From Runella zeae DSM 19591 (GTDB lineage Bacteria > Bacteroidota > Bacteroidia > Cytophagales > Spirosomataceae): a stretch of 64,000 bases of DNA. The notes beneath the pieces are model-generated. The model had not been told where the DNA came from, searched no databases, and saw only the letters and a program-made list of their open reading frames with translations. Below, one piece after another: positions 1 to 8,919 of the stretch. The stretch spans positions 62,001 through 126,000 of the forward strand of contig NZ_AUIF01000017.1 of the NCBI RefSeq assembly GCF_000423565.1, written 5' to 3'. A program made the position numbers and the translations under genes. Numbering within the stretch: position 1 is the stretch's first letter; each line of letters begins with the position of its first letter.

Positions 1-320
1 ATGGAAAAGAGCATGAGTACGGTGGCGTACGTTTAGTAGATTTGTTTCAAAAAGCAGGCGTGACACTTGGTGGTGAACTGCGTGGAGAAAACCTCACTAA
101 GTATGTCATCGCAAGGGCTGCCGACGGCTATGAAGTTTTATTTTCTTTAGCAGAAATTGATGAAGAATTTAGCGGACGCACCATCTTACTAGCTCATACG
201 GTAGATGGGCAAGCTTTGCCTCAAGGAATAGGCCCTTTTCGCCTTGTCGTTCCTGATGAAAGAAGACCCGCGCGGTGGATTCGTGAAATCAAAACCATTG
301 AAATACGATTTGCCAAATGA
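1..320 (+). CDS. Molybdopterin-dependent oxidoreductase domain protein, C-terminal part
   Basis: The frame is open from base 3 to the TGA at 318-320, so the gene starts left of the window. The visible 105 residues (HEYGGVRLVDLF, then VIARAADGYEVLFSLAE, then GPFRLVVPDE and RWIREIKTIEIR) match the end of the sulfite-oxidase-type molybdopterin-binding fold, in which a small periplasmic protein carries the cofactor. The cofactor cysteine, if present, would lie upstream and cannot be seen. Its stop overlaps the start of the di-haem peroxidase gene by four bases (ATGA), so the two are probably translationally coupled and may share an electron-transfer role. Confidence 0.7.
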   Translation, partial: GKEHEYGGVRLVDLFQKAGVTLGGELRGENLTKYVIARAADGYEVLFSLAEIDEEFSGRTILLAHTVDGQALPQGIGPFRLVVPDERRPARWIREIKTIEIRFAK

Positions 321-1417
321 AAATTTTAAGGGTTATCGTGAGTTTATTAGTGTTTTTAGGGGGATTGGCGGCTCTCAAGGCACCTCATGTTGCCCATTTG
401 CGCCCTTATTCGTTGGTATATCCTTCTTCTTTTGGAAGTCGATTTACGATTCCTGAAAACAACCCTCTTACCGAAGAAGGAGTAGCATTGGGCAGAATGC
501 TTTTTTATGAACCCTTGCTTTCCAAAACCAATACGGTTTCGTGTAGTAGCTGTCATCAGCAATCGCTTGCCTTTTCTGACAATCGTCGCCTGAGCATTGG
601 TGTATCGGGCAAGCCTACTCGTCGCAATTCAATGTCGTTGGCTAATTTATTGTGGGTTAAAAACTTATTTTGGGATGGACGTGTCAGCGGGCTAGAAGCA
701 CAGGCGGCATTTCCACTTACCCATCCCCACGAAATGGGGCAAAGCCTTGAGATTTCGGCCAAAAAACTCTCAAAGACGCGGCTTTATCCTCCCCTATTCA
801 AGGAGGTATTTGGAGGGGCGACGATTACGGGCGATCAAATCACCCAAGCATTGTCTCAATTTGAGCGCACACTCATCTCCGCCAATTCGCCTTATGACCG
901 CTACTTGGAGGGCAAGTATCAACTCTCGGCTACCGAAAAGCGAGGCTTAGAGCTATTTATGCGTGGCCCCGCGCCTGAGCGTGGCGTAAGAGGAGCCAAT
1001 TGTGCTCATTGCCACGGTGGTGTAAAGCTTTTTCAGGAAGTATTTCATAACAACGGCTTAGATAGTATTGCCGTACAAGACAAAGGGCGGCAAGAAATCA
1101 CTGGAGAGGCATCAGACAATGGCCGTTTTAGAGTACCCACTTTAAGAAATATCGCCTTGACTGCACCTTACATGCACGACGGGCGTTTTGCCACCTTAGA
1201 AGAAGTGCTCGACCATTACAATGAAAGAATGTTTCACCCTTCCAACCTCAGCCACGAACTGCGCACGGCTACCAACGTAGAAGGCGGAAAAACGTTGGGG
1301 CTTACTTCGGCCGAAAAAAAGGACATCATTGCTTTTCTTCATTTATTGACGGATTCTACCTTCATTACCAATCCTGCTTTTGCCAATCCACACCCCAAAA
1401 ACAAGCCCATTAGGTAG
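317..1417 (+). CDS. Di-haem cytochrome c peroxidase (CcpA/MauG family)
   Basis: A 366-residue exported protein. An N-terminal hydrophobic segment (residues 3-20) acts as signal or anchor. Two c-type haem sites are present, CSSCH at 76-80 and CAHCH at 229-233, in the spacing usual for bacterial di-haem peroxidases. The C-terminal PTLRNIALTAPYMHDGR block (about 273-290) is typical of the family. Such enzymes reduce periplasmic hydrogen peroxide with electrons from cytochromes; MauG relatives modify proteins instead, and the sequence alone does not separate the two. The start overlaps the stop of the molybdopterin gene (ATGA). Confidence 0.9.
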   Translation: MKILRVIVSLLVFLGGLAALKAPHVAHLRPYSLVYPSSFGSRFTIPENNPLTEEGVALGRMLFYEPLLSKTNTVSCSSCHQQSLAFSDNRRLSIGVSGKPTRRNSMSLANLLWVKNLFWDGRVSGLEAQAAFPLTHPHEMGQSLEISAKKLSKTRLYPPLFKEVFGGATITGDQITQALSQFERTLISANSPYDRYLEGKYQLSATEKRGLELFMRGPAPERGVRGANCAHCHGGVKLFQEVFHNNGLDSIAVQDKGRQEITGEASDNGRFRVPTLRNIALTAPYMHDGRFATLEEVLDHYNERMFHPSNLSHELRTATNVEGGKTLGLTSAEKKDIIAFLHLLTDSTFITNPAFANPHPKNKPIR

Positions 1418-1504
1418 AATATCCGTTATTTTGTTTGCACTATATTCATAATTGGTATAAATTGTGAATCAGAATATGATTTTTTATTAAACACTAATAA
1501 ACAA

Positions 1505-2239
1505 ATGGCAAATCCAACCTTATCCGAAAAATCTTTCATCAAAGCAGCACAAGAAGGCGTCGGTCAGAGTGCTATGACAGTCCAAGGTACTGTCAATAAA
1601 ATCATCATTATGGGTGCGCTTGTTATCGCATCAGCGGCGGCTAGCTGGTTTTTGCTTGTGGCCAATCCCGGGCTTATCATGCCTTTGGCAATTGGAGGCT
1701 CTATTGCAGGCCTTGTAGTGGCTTTGATTCTTGCATTCAAGCAACACCTTGCGCCTACTTTGGCACCTCTATATGCCGTAGTAGAAGGTGTTTTTGTGGG
1801 TGCGATTACTTTGGTATTTGAGCGTATGTATCCTGGCATTGGGATGTCGGCGGCATTGCTTACGTTTGCGATTTTGGCCGGAATGGTAGGTTTATACAAA
1901 GCAGGAGTCATTCGGGCTACTCCTACATTCAAAAGAGTCATTTTTGCGGCTACTGCGGGCGTGGCTATTTTTTATTTGGTGGCTATGGTACTTCGCATGT
2001 TTAGTATCGATGTACCCCTTATCTACGATTCAGGCTGGTTTGGCATTGGCTTTTCCTTGTTTGTGGTAGGTTTGGCTGCCTTCAACTTGGTGATTGATTT
2101 AGATACTATCGAACAAGGAGCCGCTTACGGTGCTCCCAAATACATGGAGTGGTATTGCGCCTTCGGTATGATTGTCACGATTGTTTGGCTATATGTAGAA
2201 GTGCTCCGTCTATTGGCCAAGCTTTCAAGCCGCGATTAA
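1505..2239 (+). CDS. Bax inhibitor-1/YccA family membrane protein
   Basis: A 244-residue integral membrane protein with about seven hydrophobic segments (first near residues 32-55, last near 217-235) and the family pattern of an acidic residue in the last helices (DLDTIEQGA, then EWYCAFGMIVTIVWLYVEVLRLL). Bax-inhibitor-1 relatives are inner-membrane proteins, some of which are pH-sensitive calcium leak channels; the bacterial role is poorly known. The gene stands alone, with an 87-base gap to the peroxidase gene and its own terminator downstream. Confidence 0.88.
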   Translation: MANPTLSEKSFIKAAQEGVGQSAMTVQGTVNKIIIMGALVIASAAASWFLLVANPGLIMPLAIGGSIAGLVVALILAFKQHLAPTLAPLYAVVEGVFVGAITLVFERMYPGIGMSAALLTFAILAGMVGLYKAGVIRATPTFKRVIFAATAGVAIFYLVAMVLRMFSIDVPLIYDSGWFGIGFSLFVVGLAAFNLVIDLDTIEQGAAYGAPKYMEWYCAFGMIVTIVWLYVEVLRLLAKLSSRD

Positions 2240-2260
2240 GCGATTTTATTTTTTACTCAA

Positions 2261-2298
2261 AGAGGCTGCTCTAATAAATTTAGGGCAGCCTCTTTTTT
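2261..2298 (+). terminator. Rho-independent terminator
   Basis: Stem AGAGGCTGC (2261-2269) pairs with GCAGCCTCT (2285-2293), followed by a T run. It ends the Bax-inhibitor transcript. Confidence 0.85.
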
Positions 2299-2672
2299 AT
2301 GTGTTTTAAGGTGGTGGAAATATAAAAATAATTATATTTTTTAAAATAAAACAAAGTTGACTATTATATTTTGCAATATTTTATTCCATAAGTTTAAAAA
2401 ATTCATAGATACTGTGGAGGAAAATTATAATTTCTCCAATAATTATTTTTAAATATTAAATTTTTGTAAAATTTAATTTGGATATGATATTTAATAAATC
2501 TAAAATTGCAGCGTCTGTTACCAAGCAATAACTCTTCTCCGTTCTTTTAAAATCAGGTTTTTGAATTCGAAATGGCCGCAAACTATTAAGATTCCAAGAC
2601 GCTTTCTTACCAAAGAAATGCGTCTACAAAATTGGAAAAGTACAATTTTTATCCGATAACTTAATACTTACA
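2299..2672 (+). promoter_or_regulatory. AT-rich leader of the susC-like gene with a 12-bp hairpin
   Basis: About 370 bases without a gene. The first part is very AT-rich. At 2597-2625 there is a near-perfect hairpin: AGACGC+TTTCTT pairs with AAGAAA+GCGTCT, loop ACCA, one bulged T. It ends 47 bases before the susC-like start codon, so it probably lies in the 5' leader. No -33/-7 pair with standard spacing could be assigned with confidence. Confidence 0.4.
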
Positions 2673-5600
2673 ATGCCCATGAGAAATTTTTTTACAAAAA
2701 CCTGCTTTTTGGTCTTCACGCTTTTATGCTTTCATAGCTATGCACAAGACCGAACATTGAAAGGACGGGTGCTCTCCAAAGACGGCACAAGCCTCCCCGG
2801 TGCCAGCATTATAGTCAAAGGCTCTGACCGAGGTACAAGTGCCAACGCTACGGGAGAGTTTACACTCGCAGCCCCTGCCAATGCCACTCTTGTAGTCTCA
2901 TTTATTGGTTATAAACCCCTAGAAATTGCAGTTGGCAATCAAACCTCCTTTGATATTTCGTTGGAAGAAGACGCTTCTATTCTTAATGAAGTAGTAGTGA
3001 CCGCTCTCGGGATTGCCCGCGAGAAGAAAGCCTTGGGTTATTCTGTACAAGAAGTAAGCGGTAAGCAAATGACCCAAGCCCGCACCACCAACTTCGTCAA
3101 TGCCTTATCAGGAAAAGTAGCAGGGGTACAAGTCACTGGTACCAATGGCGCTCCTGGGGCTTCGTCGCGTATACTAATTCGCGGAGCTAGCTCTATCGGT
3201 AGCAACAATCAGCCTTTGTTTGTGGTTGATGGTGTACCTATCGACAACGGTAACTATGGCTCAGGAACGGGCGTAGATTATGGTAACGGCGCCGCTTCTA
3301 TCAACCCCGATGATATTGAAAATGTGAGTGTTTTGAAAGGACCAAGTGCCGCCGCTCTTTACGGTTCAAGAGGTGCCAATGGTGTGATTCTTATCACTAC
3401 TAAAAGTGGAAAAGGTTCTAAAGGAATCGGCGTTTCGTTTAACTCAAATACCGCCTTTGATACTCCATTTCGCCTACCCGAATGGCAAGATGGCTATGGT
3501 CAGGGCAACAAAGGCCGTTTTTCGTTTGTGGATGGAACTGGTAAAGGTGTAAACGACGGGGTGGATGAAAGCTGGGGACCTAAAATGGACGGGCAGCTTA
3601 TCCCGCAGTTTGATTCGCCTATCGCCGCAGATGGAACACGCACTCCTACGCCTTTTATCCCTCATCCTGATAACGTGTCCAATTTCTTTGAAACAGGAAA
3701 GACCTATACCAACAACATCGCTATCACGGGAGCCAATGAAAAAGGCGATTTTCGTCTTTCTTACACCGATTTGAATCAATCAGGCATTCTTCCTAACACT
3801 GACTACAAAAGACGTACTTTGTCGTTGAATGCGGGTTGGAACGTTACCAAAAAATTGAGCATCAGAGCTACTGGAAACTACGTAGTAGATGGTAGCGACA
3901 ACCGTACCAACTGGGGACTTTACTTTATCTGGTTTGGTCGCCAAGTAGATATGGAAAAGTTGAAAGACTATCAAGCTCCGGGTAGTATTTATCAATACAA
4001 CTGGAACTACAACTACTGGACCAATCCCTACTATGTGCTTAATTTGAGTACTAAATTTAATCAACGTGATAGGGTGTATGGCAATGTAGCTGCTACTTAC
4101 AAATTTACAGATTGGCTTACGCTTACAGCACGTACCGGAACGGATGTGTATATTGACCGACGCAAAACCAAAAACGCTGCTCGTATCGACAACTTAAACG
4201 GTGCTAAACAATACGATAGCTACAACGAAGAGCAAATCTTTATCAGGGAATCTAATTCCGATTTCTTGTTGACTGCCACGCACAAATTTGGGGAGTTTGA
4301 CTTAGCCGCCAACCTTGGAGCCAACCACCGTAGCAATTATTACCAACGCAACTACATGGGCGCTACCGAATTGGCGATTCCTCGCGTGTGGAATTTAGGT
4401 AACTCACGTCAAGCCAAAGTAGCTGAAAACTCTTTTACCGAAAAAGTAGTCAATAGTGTTTATGCCGCCGCTAATATTGGTTTTAGAAATTATTTATTTT
4501 TGGATTTGACCGCTCGCAACGACTGGTCGAGTGCCCTTCCATCTGACAACCGCTCTTATTTCTATCCTTCAGCCGCTTTGAGTGCCGTATTGACCGATAT
4601 GCTCGGCATCAACTCACCCGTCTTGTCGTTTGCCAAAGTGAGAGCGGGTATTGCGCGTGTCGGAAACGATACGGATGCCTATCGCTTAATTCAAGCTTAC
4701 AAATACGAGAACCCTTGGGGTAGCACGCCGTCGTTGTCTGAAAACAACGCCATGCTCAATGCCAACCTTAAGCCTGAGCTTACTAATTCATACGAGATTG
4801 GGGCAGAAGTAAAACTTTGGCGTAATCGCGTCGGATTGGATGTGACTTATTACAACAAACAATCTTTTAACCAGATTTTGGATGTTAATATTTCTCAATC
4901 TACTGGTTTTACATCTAAACTTCTTAACGCTGGTAAGCTTGAGAATAAAGGGGTTGAAATTCAATTAAGTGCAACGCCTGTCATCGCTGGACCTTTCCAA
5001 TGGGATGTGTCTGTCAACTGGGCTCGCAATCAAAACAAAGTAATCGAACTAGCCGAAGGTCTTACCACTTATACTTTGGGTACAGTACGCGGTATGGCGA
5101 TTGAGGCGCGTGTAGGTCAACCTTACGGAAACTTCTTCGGGCAAGGATTTGCACGTGACCCTAATGGCAATATCATCTATGACAAAAGCGGCTATCCTAC
5201 TCTTAATCCTACCCGTCGTATCTTAGGCAATTTTACCCCCAAATGGATAGGTGGTCTTCAGAATACTTTTACGTATAAGAAATTGTCTTTGAGTACCTTG
5301 ATTGATATGAAAAAAGGTGGAGATATTTTCTCTCAAAGTGTAAACATCGGTCGCTACACGGGAGTATTGAAAGAGACGCTCATGGGTAGAGAAGAAGGTA
5401 TCGTAGGAGAAGGTGTAGTAAACACTGGTACCGCTACTGAGCCTGTGTATGTGCCTAATACTACACGCATTACGTCAGAAGAATGGCATCACAAATACTA
5501 TGCCCTTACCAACAACGAAATGACGATTTTTGATGGTAGTTTCGTCAAACTTAGAGAAGTAAAACTCACTTATATGATTAGTGGTCAGGTATTTAGAAAA

Positions 5601-5780
5601 TTGCCTTTCCGCGATATAGCTATCTCGGTGGTTGGTCGCAACTTACTATTGTTGCACAGCAATGTTCCACACATCGACCCCGAAACGAGCTATTATAACG
5701 ATGGCAACCTACAAGGTATCGAAAATGGTCAAATCCCTACTACTCGTACCATGGGCTTTAATATTAGTTTTAATTTGTAA
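2673..5780 (+). CDS. SusC/RagA family TonB-linked outer membrane protein
   Basis: 1035 residues. After a signal peptide ending near residue 25 (HSYAQ) comes a carboxypeptidase-regulatory-like domain (about 28-100, VLSKDGTSLPGASIIVKG), then the conserved NEVVVTALGI segment and a TonB plug domain (about 115-240, with SSRILIRGASSI and LFVVDGVPID). The rest is a 22-strand-type beta barrel ending in an aromatic-rich strand (GFNISFNL). SusC proteins import oligomers across the outer membrane with the SusD lipoprotein as lid. The susD-like gene follows 75 bases downstream. A second ATG two codons in is an equally possible start. Confidence 0.95.
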   Translation: MPMRNFFTKTCFLVFTLLCFHSYAQDRTLKGRVLSKDGTSLPGASIIVKGSDRGTSANATGEFTLAAPANATLVVSFIGYKPLEIAVGNQTSFDISLEEDASILNEVVVTALGIAREKKALGYSVQEVSGKQMTQARTTNFVNALSGKVAGVQVTGTNGAPGASSRILIRGASSIGSNNQPLFVVDGVPIDNGNYGSGTGVDYGNGAASINPDDIENVSVLKGPSAAALYGSRGANGVILITTKSGKGSKGIGVSFNSNTAFDTPFRLPEWQDGYGQGNKGRFSFVDGTGKGVNDGVDESWGPKMDGQLIPQFDSPIAADGTRTPTPFIPHPDNVSNFFETGKTYTNNIAITGANEKGDFRLSYTDLNQSGILPNTDYKRRTLSLNAGWNVTKKLSIRATGNYVVDGSDNRTNWGLYFIWFGRQVDMEKLKDYQAPGSIYQYNWNYNYWTNPYYVLNLSTKFNQRDRVYGNVAATYKFTDWLTLTARTGTDVYIDRRKTKNAARIDNLNGAKQYDSYNEEQIFIRESNSDFLLTATHKFGEFDLAANLGANHRSNYYQRNYMGATELAIPRVWNLGNSRQAKVAENSFTEKVVNSVYAAANIGFRNYLFLDLTARNDWSSALPSDNRSYFYPSAALSAVLTDMLGINSPVLSFAKVRAGIARVGNDTDAYRLIQAYKYENPWGSTPSLSENNAMLNANLKPELTNSYEIGAEVKLWRNRVGLDVTYYNKQSFNQILDVNISQSTGFTSKLLNAGKLENKGVEIQLSATPVIAGPFQWDVSVNWARNQNKVIELAEGLTTYTLGTVRGMAIEARVGQPYGNFFGQGFARDPNGNIIYDKSGYPTLNPTRRILGNFTPKWIGGLQNTFTYKKLSLSTLIDMKKGGDIFSQSVNIGRYTGVLKETLMGREEGIVGEGVVNTGTATEPVYVPNTTRITSEEWHHKYYALTNNEMTIFDGSFVKLREVKLTYMISGQVFRKLPFRDIAISVVGRNLLLLHSNVPHIDPETSYYNDGNLQGIENGQIPTTRTMGFNISFNL

Positions 5781-5855
5781 ACAACCCTTGGCTACCACAA
5801 AATAGATAGCCAAAGTATTTACCTTAAAACAACATCTCAAAATTTTTGATGAATT

Positions 5856-7316
5856 ATGAAACGTATTTTCTCTTCTCTCCGACATATATCCCTTATTGCG
5901 GCATTTACCCTTGGCGTATCTGCCTGTACCGATAAATTTGACGAAATCAACACCAACCCCAACGCACCTTCTACCGCAACGGCAGATTTGTTTTTGCCGC
6001 ATGGTATCCAAAGTGCCGTAGATGCTTACTGGGGTGGGTCGCTTGGGATGGACATTGGTAACTTGATTTCGCAATATTGGGCTCGTATCCAATACACTGA
6101 TATTGACCAATATCTCGTCTCTAGCGATGTATACAGTGGGGCTTGGCAAACTTTCCACATCGAAGCATTAGCTGACTATCAGCGTATTTATAAATTGGGC
6201 GTCGAAACCAAAAACCCCAATTACCAGGCTGTAGCGCTGATTATGCGTTCGTGGGTATTTTCTCTTATCACCGATATTTACGGTGACATTCCTTATAGCC
6301 AATCTATTCAGGGGTTAGAAGGTATCCTTCAACCCAAATATGATACCCAAAAAGAAGTGTATGCAGGTATCGTCAAAGAATTGAAGACAGCCAACGACCT
6401 CATAGATGCTACCGACAAAACAAAGGCCATTGCGGGAGATATTCTTTTTGCGAATGATTTGACCAAATGGAAAAAATTCGCCAACTCACTTAGCTTGCGT
6501 CTCCTCAATCGGATGTTGGACAAATCGGATGCGGGTATTGATGTAAAAGCCGAAATCAATCGTATTTTGAGCGATCCTACCAAGTATCCAGTGATTAGTT
6601 CGGTTTCGGACAATATCCAATTGAATTACATTGATGCTACCAACAACAACAACCCTATTAATCAAAATCGTAAAACCCGTGATGACCACCGCGTAAGTGC
6701 GACTTTGGTAAACAAACTAGCGGAAATGAAAGATGCGCGTTTGGCGGTATATGCCGATAAGCCTGCCGATGGTGGAGATTATAAAGGCGTGCCCAATGGT
6801 CTTTCAAATGCCGATGCCAATGCGCTAGGTTTGTCCAAAACCTCAAAAGTGGGTGCTTATTTTGTAGCCGCCACTGCTCCCGGAGTCATTATGAGCTATG
6901 CCGAGTTACTATTTATCAAAGCCGAATTGGCCTACAAAGGAATCACCGCTGCCGGAACTGCTGCTACCAACTATACTGCTGCTATCACGGCCTCTCATAG
7001 CCAATACAAATTGACGGTAAGCCCTGATTACTTAGCGGCCAATGCCCTCAAAACTGGCAGCGATGGCTATACGCAAATCATGGAGCAAAAGTGGATTGCG
7101 CTTTTCGGACAAGGGGTGGAAGCTTGGACGGAGTTTCGTCGTACTGGCATTCCGGCTCTCAAACCTTCCGTGATTAATGTAAATGGGGGTGTGATTCCAA
7201 CCCGCTTGCCTTATCCTGGCTCGGAAGAATCCCTCAATTATGAAAATTTCAGTGCGGCTCTCAAACAACAAGGTGGAACCAACGATATGAAGCTCAAACT
7301 TTGGTTTGCCAAATAA
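5856..7316 (+). CDS. SusD/RagB family nutrient-binding outer membrane lipoprotein
   Basis: 486 residues with a lipoprotein signal (GVSAC, acylated Cys24). The N terminus (DKFDEINTNPNAPSTATAD) and the TPR-like helices with LIKAELAYKG and QKWIALFGQGVEAWTEFRRTG are typical of the SusD-like family. It would sit on the SusC barrel and bind substrate on the cell surface. Its substrate cannot be read from the sequence; the dipeptidase gene next to it hints at peptides. A strong terminator directly downstream ends the susC-susD unit. Confidence 0.93.
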   Translation: MKRIFSSLRHISLIAAFTLGVSACTDKFDEINTNPNAPSTATADLFLPHGIQSAVDAYWGGSLGMDIGNLISQYWARIQYTDIDQYLVSSDVYSGAWQTFHIEALADYQRIYKLGVETKNPNYQAVALIMRSWVFSLITDIYGDIPYSQSIQGLEGILQPKYDTQKEVYAGIVKELKTANDLIDATDKTKAIAGDILFANDLTKWKKFANSLSLRLLNRMLDKSDAGIDVKAEINRILSDPTKYPVISSVSDNIQLNYIDATNNNNPINQNRKTRDDHRVSATLVNKLAEMKDARLAVYADKPADGGDYKGVPNGLSNADANALGLSKTSKVGAYFVAATAPGVIMSYAELLFIKAELAYKGITAAGTAATNYTAAITASHSQYKLTVSPDYLAANALKTGSDGYTQIMEQKWIALFGQGVEAWTEFRRTGIPALKPSVINVNGGVIPTRLPYPGSEESLNYENFSAALKQQGGTNDMKLKLWFAK

Positions 7317-7323
7317 CCTCAGA

Positions 7324-7358
7324 CGGGTAAGGAGTTTTGTCTCTTTACCCGCTTTTTA
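7324..7358 (+). terminator. Rho-independent terminator after the susD-like gene
   Basis: CGGGTAAGGAG (7324-7334) pairs with CTCTTTACCCG (7341-7351) with one G-T pair and a 6-base loop, followed by CTTTTTATT. Confidence 0.88.
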
Positions 7359-7386
7359 TTTTATCATTTTCAAACTAAATCATTTC

Positions 7387-8649
7387 ATGAAAACCCTTAT
7401 CCGTTCTACACTCATTTCGTGCTTTGCCTTGAGTACCTCTGTAGTAATGAGTCAGGAAGCAGACAAAGCTTTGCTCAAAAAAGCAAAAAAAATCCACGAA
7501 AAAGCTTTCACTGTCGATACTCACGCTGATACGCCTATGTTGCTTTCACGTGGAGGATTTGATATTACCAAAGACAACGACGCCCGCACGACCAATAGCA
7601 AAGTAGACTATCCACGTATGAAGCGCGGTGGACTAGATGCTATCTTTTTTGCGGTTTATTTGGGTCAAGGCCCGCGTACTACTGAAGCACATGAGGCCGC
7701 TAAAAAACGCGCGTTGGATATTTTTGAAGCCGTCAATACTACGCTGAAAAATACGAGTTCAGAAGCGGAGTTGGCCACTACACCCGAAGAAGCTTACCGC
7801 ATTGGAAAAACGGGTAAAAGAGTTATTTTCATTGGTGTTGAAAATGGCTATGCAATGGGTCATGATTTGAAAATGCTCCAAAAATTTTATGATTTGGGCG
7901 CACGCTACATGACACTTTGCCACTCTAGCAACAACGACATTTGTGACTCTTCTACCGACCCTAAAGGAGCCGAATATCAAGGTCTTAGCCCATTGGGGGA
8001 GCAAGTAGTAAAAGAAATGAATCGTTTGGGGATGATTATCGACGTATCGCACGTGTCTGATTCTACCTTCTATGATGCTATTCGCCTTTCTAAAGTTCCT
8101 ATCGTAGCCACTCACTCAGGTGCTCGGGCTATCTGCAACCACCCCCGTAACCTCACCGATGATATGCTCAAAGCTCTGGCTAAAAATGGGGGCGTAATTC
8201 AATTGAATTTGTTGAGCGATTATATCAAAACGATTCCTCCTAGCCCCGAAAGAGAGGCTGCTATGAAGGGCCTTTATGAAAAATACAACATCAAAGACCG
8301 CCGTGGCATGGCTACTTTGTCGGAAGAGCAGCAGAAACAAGCCCGTGCTGAGTTTATGGAATTAAACAAAAAATATCCCGTCCAACTCGCTACTGTCAAA
8401 GATGCAATCGACCATATTGACCACATTGTCAAGCTCATTGGTATCGACCACGTAGGTATGGGGGCTGATTTTGACGGTGGTGGTGCGTTGGCCGACTGCT
8501 TTGACGTGAGCCAATACGAAAACATGACTATTGAATTGGTACGTAGGGGTTATTCCAAGAAAGACATCGAAAAGATTTGGAGCGGCAATTTTTTCCGTGT
8601 CATGAAAGCGGTCGAAAAAGGTAAAACCCAAGAAGTAAGCCTCAAATAA
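7387..8649 (+). CDS. Membrane dipeptidase, peptidase family M19
   Basis: 420 residues from the ATG at 7387, which begins a signal peptide (MKTLIRSTLISCFALS..VVMSQ). The frame is open further upstream to 7306, but that start lies inside the susD-like gene and before its terminator. Family features: the metal-binding H46xD48 (VDTHADTP), the bridging Glu in GVENGYAMG, histidines in DVSHVSDSTF and ATHSGARAICNHPRN, and the C-terminal GIDHVGMGADFDGG. M19 enzymes are zinc dipeptidases that also act on D-amino-acid-containing dipeptides. It is probably periplasmic and works on products brought in by the SusCD pair. Confidence 0.93.
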   Translation: MKTLIRSTLISCFALSTSVVMSQEADKALLKKAKKIHEKAFTVDTHADTPMLLSRGGFDITKDNDARTTNSKVDYPRMKRGGLDAIFFAVYLGQGPRTTEAHEAAKKRALDIFEAVNTTLKNTSSEAELATTPEEAYRIGKTGKRVIFIGVENGYAMGHDLKMLQKFYDLGARYMTLCHSSNNDICDSSTDPKGAEYQGLSPLGEQVVKEMNRLGMIIDVSHVSDSTFYDAIRLSKVPIVATHSGARAICNHPRNLTDDMLKALAKNGGVIQLNLLSDYIKTIPPSPEREAAMKGLYEKYNIKDRRGMATLSEEQQKQARAEFMELNKKYPVQLATVKDAIDHIDHIVKLIGIDHVGMGADFDGGGALADCFDVSQYENMTIELVRRGYSKKDIEKIWSGNFFRVMKAVEKGKTQEVSLK

Positions 8650-8698
8650 GGTTTATTGCTAATATAGAAGCATGAGTCATTAAGATTTAGATGATTCC

Positions 8699-8764
8699 TA
8701 AAAAAACCTTCTGATTTTTGTTCGAGTAGGTAAACGCTCAAATGTAAACAGAAGGTTTTTTTAT
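8699..8764 (+). terminator. Probable terminator of the dipeptidase gene
   Basis: AAAAAACCTTCTG (about 8700-8713) and CAGAAGGTTTTTT (8749-8762) form a stem with a long loop and a T run; on the other strand it also ends in a T run, so it could serve both directions. Confidence 0.6.
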
Positions 8765-8919
8765 GCGTATTAGGACTTGTTAGCTACAAACTTTGAGCCT
8801 CTCCGAGGCGAATTTGAGAATGCTATTGTGAAAAAAGGCTTGGGAGAAACTCAATCTTTGTAGTATTCTGAGAAGTTAAACCTAAACTTAGAAAGTTAAT
8901 TTCCCAAACGAACCAAGTT

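Noticed and set aside
7306-7386. Upstream start for the dipeptidase
   Set aside because: It lies in the susD-like gene and before its terminator, and would bury the signal peptide.
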